Position numbers and translations under genes: made by a program. A stretch of 64,000 bases of DNA, taken from assembly GCF_003634275.1 (NCBI RefSeq), contig NZ_RBWY01000001.1, positions 865,955-929,954 of the forward strand, read 5' to 3'. This document shows positions 19,089 to 27,107 of this stretch, one piece after another. The notes under the pieces are model-generated. The model had not been told where the DNA came from. It did no database searches and was given only the letters and a program-made list of their open reading frames with translations. How positions within the stretch are numbered: position 1 is the stretch's first letter; every line of letters begins with the position of its first letter. This DNA is from Orbus hercynius (GTDB lineage Bacteria; Pseudomonadota; Gammaproteobacteria; Enterobacterales; Orbaceae).

Positions 19089-20123
19089 ATGCAATTTAAC
19101 TGCCTAATGATAAAATTGACCCCCACTCTACCAACAATTCATTTACAAGATAACTGCGTATTTTTTATCACTGCGCTGATCAATTCTGCCATCTGTTACA
19201 GCCTATTTGGCATAACCGGTGCGATGTTTGGCGTGCTGACGGTATTTTTTACCAATATTGTTTACCATGCTAAAGAAGAGAGTAACAATATTTTTTATAT
19301 CGGTTTTTTATTGTCGTTGATTCTGGTCGGTGGCGGGATTGGTTTTTTATTAAAATTATCGGTGCCATTTTATCTGTTTCTTTTTATCTTTTCTTACTTT
19401 TACTATGTCAGCTTCAATAAGGATGTGTTTGTCGATCGCATTGTGCCGTTTTTTGTGATCTTTGCTTGCATGGGTACTACCTTACCCTCCGTCAGTCCGG
19501 ATTTGCCACTGGCTTATTTAACCGGTATTAGTATTAGTTTGCTTATGCTCTCAATCTTAAAGCATAAAAAATATGACAGCAGCGCCTTTAAGAATGGCTT
19601 ATTTTCCAAAAATCTCTATCTGAGTGATCAGCGCTTGGCACTGCGGGCATTTATCTATAGCCTGTTTCTCTTTTTGAGTTTAGCAATTCCCGATTACTTT
19701 GATTTATACCGCGTGTACTGGGCACCACTGACCTTTGTGGTGTTACTGCGTCCACTCGAGGTTAGCGTTATCAAAACCACCTTATCACGTTTTTTGGGCT
19801 GTGTTTTCGGCGCATTATTGATTTTTGCGCTATTTCATTTGCTGTTATTAAAAATCGCCGCTCTTGATATTGCGTTAATTGCCATTGTGATCTTTGTAAT
19901 GCCGACATTTTTGCAATTAAACTATCTTCTCAAAACCTTTGCCATTACCGTTTTTGTATTATTACTGATTGAAGAAGCCGAATTCTGGCGAGACCCCACC
20001 TACTTATTACCTTACTCACGTGTGTACGAAACCCTAATTGGCGGTAGCATGGCGATACTTGGCAGCTTAGTATTAAAGTCTATTCGACAAGATGAATTGT
20101 CAACGCCGAGAGTATCTGACTAA
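19089..20123 (+). CDS. FUSC-family integral membrane protein
   Basis: A 344-residue protein with about ten hydrophobic segments in two halves. The second half (YWAPLTFVVLLRPLEVSVIK, then RFLGCVFGALLIFALFH and the end YETLIGGSMAILGSLV) is the FUSC pattern found in fusaric acid and aromatic-acid exporters. It is about half the size of AaeB/YccS proteins and lacks their large cytoplasmic domain. Translation may begin at the ATG at 19107. It is divergent from cdiB and followed by abgT with a separate leader. The substrate is unknown. Confidence 0.75.
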   Translation: MQFNCLMIKLTPTLPTIHLQDNCVFFITALINSAICYSLFGITGAMFGVLTVFFTNIVYHAKEESNNIFYIGFLLSLILVGGGIGFLLKLSVPFYLFLFIFSYFYYVSFNKDVFVDRIVPFFVIFACMGTTLPSVSPDLPLAYLTGISISLLMLSILKHKKYDSSAFKNGLFSKNLYLSDQRLALRAFIYSLFLFLSLAIPDYFDLYRVYWAPLTFVVLLRPLEVSVIKTTLSRFLGCVFGALLIFALFHLLLLKIAALDIALIAIVIFVMPTFLQLNYLLKTFAITVFVLLLIEEAEFWRDPTYLLPYSRVYETLIGGSMAILGSLVLKSIRQDELSTPRVSD

Positions 20124-20225
20124 TAAAATAAATCCATTGAATCAAAATGATAAGATTTGTATGTTTTATTTTATCGTATAAAATACCCCAACGTTTAAAT
20201 TTATTATAATAGGAATAGGTCTATC

Positions 20226-21770
20226 ATGGCTGATAGTATTAGCCCAAATAAGGGATTTTTAAATCGTATTGAACGAGTTGGTAATGCCATGCCAAGCATT
20301 ACGATGCTTTTTTTGTACGCCTTAATTATTTGCTGGATTCTCTCGTTATTATTATCCTTTGTTCAATTTGACTACGTCAATCCGCTCACTAAAGAGAACA
20401 TCGTCGTTGTTAATATGTTTAATTACGATGAGATTGTGACATTTTTAACCAAAATGGTCGGTAATTTTATTACCTTTCCACCGCTGAGTATCACTATTGT
20501 CGCAACGTTAGGTATTGGTATTGCTGAAGGCAGTGGTTTTATTAATACTGCACTTAAAAAAATGCTCAGCTTTATTTCACCTAAAATGTTAACCCCAACC
20601 GTTGCCTTTGTCGGTGTGGTTGCCCATGTCGTTTCAGATTCTGCTTATGTGATTTTAATGCCCGTTTCGGCGTTGATGTTTTATGCGAGCGGACGTCACC
20701 CATTAGCCGGCATTGCCACGGCATTTGCGGGTTTAGCCGGTGGTTTTACCGCCAGCTATACCCCCTCTCAAATCGATCCTATTTTACAAAGTTTCACAGA
20801 AAAAGCCGCTCACTTACTTGATCCGAGTTATAGCGTCAATGTACTGTGTAACTACTTTTTTAGCCTTGGCGGTACGTTTGGTGTGATTTTAGTCTGTTGG
20901 TTTGTGACCGAAAAAATCGTCGAGCCTTGGTTAAATAAAACCTGCCCGATTGATTGTCAAGTTGATCAAGCTGACAATATAAATCAGATTTCACCAAGTG
21001 AAGCCAAAGGCTTTCGCTGGGCTGGTTTTACCATTATCGGTTTGATTGCCTTACTAGCGATTTTATTATACCCAGATAGTTCACCGTTCCGCGCACCTAA
21101 TGGCAGCTTAACCAGTTCGGCAGCGCCAGTTATGCAAGCGATTGTACCACTGCTATTTATCTTTTTTGCGGTGCCAGGCTTAGTATATGGTTTTGTTGCC
21201 GGTACATTTAAATCGTCAAAAGATGTCACCAGTTCAATGGAAAACATTACTAAATCGCTGATTTCATTTATTGTGTTCTGTTTTATCGCAGCGCAATTTT
21301 TGTACTCATTTGGCCACTCTAATATCGGTACGTTAATTTCGATTGCCGGCGCTGATCTATTGCGCTCACTAAGCATGCCAGCTTGGTTAACCATTATTGG
21401 TATGATTTTGTTATCATCATGTATCAACTTAATTATTACCTCAGCAACCTCAAAATGGGCAATTATGGCGCCGGTTATGGTGCCAATGTTAATGGCGGTT
21501 GGCTTATCACCCGAATTAACTCAAGCATCGTTTCGTATCAGCGCAGCGGTGAATATTAGTACGCCGATGTTTCCATTTTACCCTTTGATTTTGTCTTATT
21601 GTCATAAATACTGCTCCAAAGCTGGGGTCGGCACCCTGTGCTCGATGATGATTCCCTTCTCGATTGGGATCTGGTTAGTCTTGGTCGCAACCCTATTTAT
21701 TTATTGGGGATTTGAGATTCCAATTGGCTTTGACAGTAGTTATACCTACAGCGTTCCACCAACACCCTAA
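20226..21770 (+). CDS. AbgT-family transporter
   Basis: A 514-residue inner-membrane protein with about a dozen membrane segments. Family hallmarks include GIGIAEGSGFINTALKK, VAHVVSDSAYVILMPV, AGGFTASYTPSQIDPI and INLIITSATSKWAIMAPVMV. AbgT members import p-aminobenzoyl-glutamate, and some (MtrF type) export sulfonamide-like compounds. It is followed 12 bases later by peptidase T, so the two form an operon. That favours uptake of a peptide-like substrate that is then hydrolysed, though no AbgA/AbgB hydrolase is present. A ribosome binding site (AGGAATAGG) precedes the ATG. Confidence 0.9.
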   Translation: MADSISPNKGFLNRIERVGNAMPSITMLFLYALIICWILSLLLSFVQFDYVNPLTKENIVVVNMFNYDEIVTFLTKMVGNFITFPPLSITIVATLGIGIAEGSGFINTALKKMLSFISPKMLTPTVAFVGVVAHVVSDSAYVILMPVSALMFYASGRHPLAGIATAFAGLAGGFTASYTPSQIDPILQSFTEKAAHLLDPSYSVNVLCNYFFSLGGTFGVILVCWFVTEKIVEPWLNKTCPIDCQVDQADNINQISPSEAKGFRWAGFTIIGLIALLAILLYPDSSPFRAPNGSLTSSAAPVMQAIVPLLFIFFAVPGLVYGFVAGTFKSSKDVTSSMENITKSLISFIVFCFIAAQFLYSFGHSNIGTLISIAGADLLRSLSMPAWLTIIGMILLSSCINLIITSATSKWAIMAPVMVPMLMAVGLSPELTQASFRISAAVNISTPMFPFYPLILSYCHKYCSKAGVGTLCSMMIPFSIGIWLVLVATLFIYWGFEIPIGFDSSYTYSVPPTP

Positions 21771-21782
21771 AATGAGGTTTCT

Positions 21783-23024
21783 ATGCAATCAATAGCACAA
21801 CAATTACAACAACGTTTTTTTCGCTATGTGGCGGTAACCTCGCAAAGTTGCGCTGCGAACGCGGCCGTTCCCAGTACGCAAGGACAACGTACGTTAGCAA
21901 AACTACTCGCTAGCGAACTGAGTGATATGGGCATCGACGATATCCATTTAGATGAGCACAGCGTGCTTATCGCTCATGTCAAAGGTCAGCATCCAAGTGC
22001 CCCTAAAATTGGCTTTGTTGCCCACCTTGATACGGTCGATGTTGGTCTTTCCCCCGATATTAAACCACAAATAAAGCACTTTACCGGTGATGATGTGTGC
22101 CTCAATGCCGAGCAAGATATTTGGCTTAGAGTGTCTGATCGCCCTGAGATAAAAGCCTATGTCGGTGATGATATTATTTTTAGCGATGGCACTAGCGTCC
22201 TTGGCGCCGATAATAAAGCCGCCGTCAGTGTGATTATGACATTGATGCAGCACGTTAGCCAAAATCCAGCGCAATATGGCGATATCTATGTAGCCTTTGT
22301 GCCCGATGAAGAGATCGGCCTGCGCGGCGCTAAAGTCATGGATTTAACACGCTTCCCGGTCGATTTTGCTTACACAATCGATTGCTGTCAGTTAGGTGAA
22401 GTGGTATATGAAACCTTTAATGCCGCTTCTGTTAGCATCAAAATTAAAGGCGTCACCGCCCATCCTATGTCAGCCAAAAATGTGCTAGTCAATCCGCTAC
22501 GTGTCGCTCATGACATTATTAGCTGCTTTGACAGACAGGACACGCCAGAGCACACCGAAGGACGTGAAGGGTATTTTTATGTGACCGATTTACACGGTAA
22601 CCCTGATTCAGCGGAAATTAAACTCTCGATTCGTGATTTTGATAAAGCCAGTTATGAAGCACGCAAACGCTATATTGGTGAAGTGGTGAGCTTAATCGCG
22701 GCGCGCCACCCCAAGGCCAAAATTGACTATCAAATTACCGATGTCTATAGCAATATCCACGATTCAGTAGGTCAAGACCGCACGGCAATTGATTTGATTT
22801 TTAACGCGATGGAGTCATTATCCATTACCCCTAAAGTCTTGGCAATGCGCGGAGGTACTGATGGTTCGGCTCTCTCTGCTCGCGGCATTTTTACGCCGAA
22901 CTACTTTACCGGTGCGCATAACTTTCACGCCTATTTTGAGTTTTTACCAATGCAGTCTTTTATCAAAAGCTATCAACTGACTGAGTTAATCTGTCAGCTT
23001 ACGGCTAAAATCGATAAGCGCTAA
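21783..23024 (+). CDS. pepT: Peptidase T (tripeptide aminopeptidase)
   Basis: A 413-residue cytoplasmic zinc peptidase of the M20 family that removes N-terminal residues from tripeptides. Metal and catalytic motifs are present: VAHLDTVD (His and catalytic Asp), GADNKAA, PDEEIGLRG (general base Glu), YTIDCCQLGEV and FTGAHNFHAYFEF. Length is as usual for PepT (about 408-413). It is co-transcribed with the AbgT transporter ahead of it. Confidence 0.95.
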   Translation: MQSIAQQLQQRFFRYVAVTSQSCAANAAVPSTQGQRTLAKLLASELSDMGIDDIHLDEHSVLIAHVKGQHPSAPKIGFVAHLDTVDVGLSPDIKPQIKHFTGDDVCLNAEQDIWLRVSDRPEIKAYVGDDIIFSDGTSVLGADNKAAVSVIMTLMQHVSQNPAQYGDIYVAFVPDEEIGLRGAKVMDLTRFPVDFAYTIDCCQLGEVVYETFNAASVSIKIKGVTAHPMSAKNVLVNPLRVAHDIISCFDRQDTPEHTEGREGYFYVTDLHGNPDSAEIKLSIRDFDKASYEARKRYIGEVVSLIAARHPKAKIDYQITDVYSNIHDSVGQDRTAIDLIFNAMESLSITPKVLAMRGGTDGSALSARGIFTPNYFTGAHNFHAYFEFLPMQSFIKSYQLTELICQLTAKIDKR

Positions 23025-23043
23025 TACCGCCATTAGCCTAACT

Positions 23044-23075
23044 AAAAAAACTAACGCCAGATTATCTGGCGTTAG
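23044..23075 (-). terminator. Terminator downstream of the alcohol dehydrogenase gene
   Basis: CTAACGCCAGA and TCTGGCGTTAG form an 11-base stem with a 3-base loop. On the minus strand it is followed by seven T. It lies about 120 bases past the dehydrogenase stop and 20-50 bases past the pepT stop, so it may work in both directions. Confidence 0.8.
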
Positions 23076-23198
23076 TGATATTTGGGCAACATTTTAATGA
23101 TGTTATTTAACGGTAAATATCTATCGACTCAATTAACCATCAACTTGTAATATCAAGCATAAATAATGCATCACCCGTTAAGCAGATGATTCAATTAG

Positions 23199-24257
23199 CT
23201 ATTTGTTTTGTTTTAACGAAGCCATATCGATGACAAAACGGTATTTAACATCACTTTTAAGCATACGTTCATAAGCTTGATTGATATATTGAATATCGAT
23301 CATCTCAATATCACAAGTAATATGATGCTCTGCACAAAAATCAAGCATTTCCTGAGTTTCTGCAATTCCACCTATCACCGATCCTGCAACCGATTTTCGT
23401 CCCATAATTAATGGTAAGGTATTTAAAAATGGATCGAGATCGCCAAGGTAACCGACCAAAACATGCGTGCCATTTAATGCTAAGGTATTGACATAAGGAT
23501 TGATATCATGAATCGTTGGCACAGTATCGATAATAAGATCAAACCGCCCTTTTACTGCATCCATTTGCCGCGCATCGGTAGATAAGACGATGTGATCAGC
23601 ACCTAAGCGTTTTGCATCGAGCTCTTTACCTTTTGAGCGCGTAAACAGCGTGACCTCAGCCCCGAGCCCTTTGGCCAACTTTATCGCCATATGACCTAGT
23701 CCGCCAAGACCAACAACAGCAACTCGGCTGCTTTCATTCACTTGCCAATGCCGTAACGGTGACCATGTGGTAATGCCGGCACACAGTAACGGCGCTGCGC
23801 TTTTTAGGTCCATGTTAGGCGCAATTTTTAATGCAAACTTTTCCGTCACAATGATTTTTTCAGAGTAACCACCAAATGTTGGCATGTGGTCATGACGATC
23901 ATGATCGTTATAGGTTAAGGTATTACCTGCTTCACAATACTGCTCAAGTCCGTGCTGACAAGGTTGGCAATGCTGGCAAGAGTCAACCATACAGCCGACA
24001 CCAGCATGATCACCCACTTTAAATTTTGTGACATTGTCACCGACTTGAATCACGCGACCAATCACCTCATGACCGGGAACTAATGGATAACGACTTGGCC
24101 AATCGCCATAGACATGATGTAAATCAGAGTGACATACACCACAGTATAAAATTTCAATTACAACATCATCTGCACGTGGCTCACGACGTTTGAATTGATA
24201 TGGTGCTAATGGAGTTTTCGATTGTAACACACCATACCCTAACACATTAATTGCCAT
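23199..24257 (-). CDS. yahK: Zinc-dependent alcohol/aldehyde reductase, YahK type
   Basis: A 352-residue NADP-type medium-chain dehydrogenase. Catalytic zinc ligands sit in CGVCHSDLH and PGHEVIG; the four structural-zinc cysteines in CQHCQPCQHGLEQYC; the Rossmann motif is VGLGGLGHMAIK. The layout and length match E. coli YahK, which reduces aldehydes to alcohols with NADPH. Cofactor and substrate are inferred from the family. It stands alone between two terminators. Confidence 0.85.
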   Translation of the reverse strand: MAINVLGYGVLQSKTPLAPYQFKRREPRADDVVIEILYCGVCHSDLHHVYGDWPSRYPLVPGHEVIGRVIQVGDNVTKFKVGDHAGVGCMVDSCQHCQPCQHGLEQYCEAGNTLTYNDHDRHDHMPTFGGYSEKIIVTEKFALKIAPNMDLKSAAPLLCAGITTWSPLRHWQVNESSRVAVVGLGGLGHMAIKLAKGLGAEVTLFTRSKGKELDAKRLGADHIVLSTDARQMDAVKGRFDLIIDTVPTIHDINPYVNTLALNGTHVLVGYLGDLDPFLNTLPLIMGRKSVAGSVIGGIAETQEMLDFCAEHHITCDIEMIDIQYINQAYERMLKSDVKYRFVIDMASLKQNK

Positions 24258-24403
24258 TTCGCTTCTCCCTATTGATTAATGAATTCTAGCAGCCTCAAAT
24301 AATAGAGACCGCTATTTGATAATCACTAGTCTATACCGAGTACGCCAGTGTAACTAGATACAATTGTGGCAATTTTTTGCCTAATCCGCTCAACAATCGG
24401 CAT

Positions 24404-24433
24404 AAAAAAAGAGCGCAATCATTGCGCTCTTTT
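24404..24433. terminator. Bidirectional-looking terminator after ndh
   Basis: GAGCGCAAT and ATTGCGCTC form a perfect 9-base stem with a 1-base gap, with seven A before and four T after. On the minus strand it lies 20 bases after the ndh stop, with seven T. Confidence 0.85.
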
Positions 24434-24452
24434 ATCAATCATGGAGTTAACG

Positions 24453-25754
24453 TTATTTTTTATCAAGCTGTAACGTCGATTTAACGCGTTTGACTACTCG
24501 CGTTGCTAAGGTAAAACGAACGCAGCCGATAATGCCCAACACAAATCCTAAATGCAAACGATACAGTACTCGGTGGATTAACATCGCAAATTGGCCTTTA
24601 GCATATAATTTTTTACCGGCAACCATAGTAACAACGCCTTGTGCTGTATCTTGTAACGAAATAATGATCCCTTTGTCATTGTATTTGAATTTCTTCAGCG
24701 GTAGATCCTGCATTGATTTTTCAATGTTGTAAGCACAAACGCTGACCATCTGATGCGCTGCTTGAGCGGTTGGCGTAACTAATTGACCATTTTCTTGCTT
24801 GCAAGAAGCACAGTCACCAATGACAAAAATTGCGTCATCGCGCGTTGTTTGTAAGGTGGTTTTGATTATGAGCTGATTATTTCGCGTTGTTTCAAGTCCT
24901 GCAATATTATTTAAGAAATCAGGCGCTTTAACACCTGCTGCCCAAACGATAATATCAGCGTTAATCACCTCACCTTCTTTTGGATACAGACCGAGCTCAT
25001 CCGCTTTAACAATCATGGTTTTAGTCAGAACTTTTACACCTATGTTTTGTAACGACTGAGTAATACCTGCGGACACTTTTTCAGGTAAAGCCGGTAAAAT
25101 GCGATCAGCGGCTTCAACTAGCGTAATATCTAACATCTGCGTACCTAGGTTAGCATAACCGTGCGCATTTAATGTTTTGATCATATGTGGCAATTCTGAA
25201 GCGAGCTCAATCCCCGTTGCGCCACCACCAACAATGGCAATTTTTACTTTATCAGCAGCGCTTTGACAATCATAATTTGCATTGAAACCGATAAACGTTG
25301 AAAGTAATGTCTGACGTAAAGCGATGGCGCTGTTTTGATCATCGAGAAAAATAGCATGCTCTTTTACGCCCGGGGTACCAAAATCATTAGATGTACTCCC
25401 AACAGCAATCACCAGTGCATCATACTCCAGCTCAACTTGCGTTTGTTCACAGCCAAGTGCAATCAAATCAGCATCAGAGACTAAAATACGCTTGTTATCA
25501 CGATCGATATTGAGTAATGTCGCGTGTTTAAACGTAAAGTGATGGCGTAACGCGTGGGCTTGATAACTAATATGATCGACTTGATCATTAAGTGCACCAG
25601 TTGCAATTTCATGTAGCAACGGTTTCCAAAGATGAACGGTGTTTTGATCTACAAGTGTAATTTGAGCTCGTTTTTTACGCCCTAGTGTATTGCCTAAGCG
25701 AGTTACAAGTTCTAATCCACCTGCACCACCACCAACAATAATGATTTTTTTCAT
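24453..25754 (-). CDS. ndh: Type II NADH dehydrogenase (non-proton-pumping)
   Basis: A 433-residue FAD protein that passes electrons from NADH to quinone at the inner face of the membrane. Two nucleotide-binding motifs are seen: IIIVGGGAGGLELVT at the N-terminus (FAD) and IAIVGGGATGIELASEL near residue 175 (NADH). FVIGDCASC is the second FAD contact and AAHQMV follows. The C-terminus (LHLGFVLGIIG, then RVVKRVKSTLQLDKK) is amphipathic and basic, as expected for membrane attachment. It is a single gene with its own terminator. Confidence 0.93.
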   Translation of the reverse strand: MKKIIIVGGGAGGLELVTRLGNTLGRKKRAQITLVDQNTVHLWKPLLHEIATGALNDQVDHISYQAHALRHHFTFKHATLLNIDRDNKRILVSDADLIALGCEQTQVELEYDALVIAVGSTSNDFGTPGVKEHAIFLDDQNSAIALRQTLLSTFIGFNANYDCQSAADKVKIAIVGGGATGIELASELPHMIKTLNAHGYANLGTQMLDITLVEAADRILPALPEKVSAGITQSLQNIGVKVLTKTMIVKADELGLYPKEGEVINADIIVWAAGVKAPDFLNNIAGLETTRNNQLIIKTTLQTTRDDAIFVIGDCASCKQENGQLVTPTAQAAHQMVSVCAYNIEKSMQDLPLKKFKYNDKGIIISLQDTAQGVVTMVAGKKLYAKGQFAMLIHRVLYRLHLGFVLGIIGCVRFTLATRVVKRVKSTLQLDKK

Positions 25755-26007
25755 GTAATATGACCTATGATATCGACTCTTAAGCGAGTTACTTAACTTA
25801 TAATAACGAGAATAGTTGACTAGTATAATACAGATTAAGCGTAATGCAGAAGTATTTGTTGAGTTAAAAGTAATAAATTGGAGTAAAAATAACCTAAAGA
25901 GTCGTGATAAAACGTCATGCCTATCAAAAAGCAGTGAATAGTCGATTTATTCCTGTTATTATCTGAAAATTCTTATATGACCATATTAATATCTATAGTA
26001 GTAATAA

Positions 26008-26904
26008 ATGAAACTGGTACCCTGGATAGAAAGTCTACGCTTAAAAACCCTTCCATTAGCTTTATCAACCATCTTAGTTGGCAACGCCTTAGCGTATTGG
26101 CATGGACATTGTAATCTATGGATTATGCTACTGACCTTACTCACTGCGTCACTATTACAGATTTTGTCGAATCTTGCCAATGACTATGGCGATGCGATAA
26201 AAGGGGCCGATAAACATGATCGGCTCGGCCCACTACGCGGTATTCAACAAGGGCTTATTACTCTCAAACAACTACGCCAAGCGATCATTATTAATATTAT
26301 TTTATGTTTAATCAGTGGCTTTGCTTTATTGAGTTTGGCCTGCGACTCTTATATCGAATTTGGTCAATTTATTTTACTCGGCTGCTGCTCAATTATCGCC
26401 GCGATAACCTACACCATTGGTAAAAAACCGTATGGTTATATAGGCCTTGGTGACTTATCTGTGCTGATTTTTTTTGGTTTAGTGAGTATTCTCGGCAGCT
26501 ACTACTTACAAAATAAACAGATCGACTGGTTATTATTTTATCCGGCAATTGGTTGCGGACTATTATCGGTCGCAGTGCTCAATATTAATAATTTACGCGA
26601 TGTCCATAGCGATCAATTAAATAATAAACGCACGTTGATTGTGTTAATCGGAGATAAAGCAGGCTGCTATTACCATGCACTGTTGCTGATTTTAGCCTTT
26701 TGTTTATTAGCGCATTTTTCTTTCTCTTATCTGCAAACAATCTGGAGCTATCTGTTTGTGATTGTAGCGCCCCTTGCCGCGATGCAAATCCATGCGGTAT
26801 TCAAATACCGAAGTACCAGCGCGATCGCGCCGCTACTATTTAGCACCGTAAAACTGGCGATGCTCACTAACGTGCTGTATTGTTTAGGTATCGTGCTCAG
26901 CTGA
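26008..26904 (+). CDS. menA: 1,4-dihydroxy-2-naphthoate polyprenyltransferase
   Basis: A 298-residue integral membrane enzyme of the UbiA family, which attaches the prenyl tail in menaquinone synthesis. The first Asp-rich motif is NLANDYGDAIKGADKHDRLG, with Mg-diphosphate ligands; the second is NNLRDVHSDQLNNKRT. About eight or nine membrane segments are present and the length is normal for MenA. The ribosome binding site is weak. It lies about 200 bases ahead of dmsABC, whose reductase is expected to use menaquinol. Confidence 0.93.
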   Translation: MKLVPWIESLRLKTLPLALSTILVGNALAYWHGHCNLWIMLLTLLTASLLQILSNLANDYGDAIKGADKHDRLGPLRGIQQGLITLKQLRQAIIINIILCLISGFALLSLACDSYIEFGQFILLGCCSIIAAITYTIGKKPYGYIGLGDLSVLIFFGLVSILGSYYLQNKQIDWLLFYPAIGCGLLSVAVLNINNLRDVHSDQLNNKRTLIVLIGDKAGCYYHALLLILAFCLLAHFSFSYLQTIWSYLFVIVAPLAAMQIHAVFKYRSTSAIAPLLFSTVKLAMLTNVLYCLGIVLS

Positions 26905-27107
26905 TATCTACAAAATTAACCGTCTCCTACATTGTGTCACCCCTATTAAACACTTTAGCGATCCATATTGCGTTTTAGTTTAATAAAAATGATTCCCATT
27001 TCTATTAAATTAAAATAATTTCAATTGGTTAACTTTTCTATTTTCTCAATTTTGATTTCAGTTTATCATATTGCTAATTCCACATTAAAAATAGGACTAT
27101 AGGACAA

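Noticed and set aside
20984-21427. A 147-codon minus-strand frame inside abgT
   Set aside because: It is a shadow of abgT on the other strand, with no motif and no upstream signal.
26905-27107. FNR-type site before dmsA (TTGAT then TTTATCA)
   Set aside because: The half-sites are spaced wrongly and one is incomplete, so no site is annotated.
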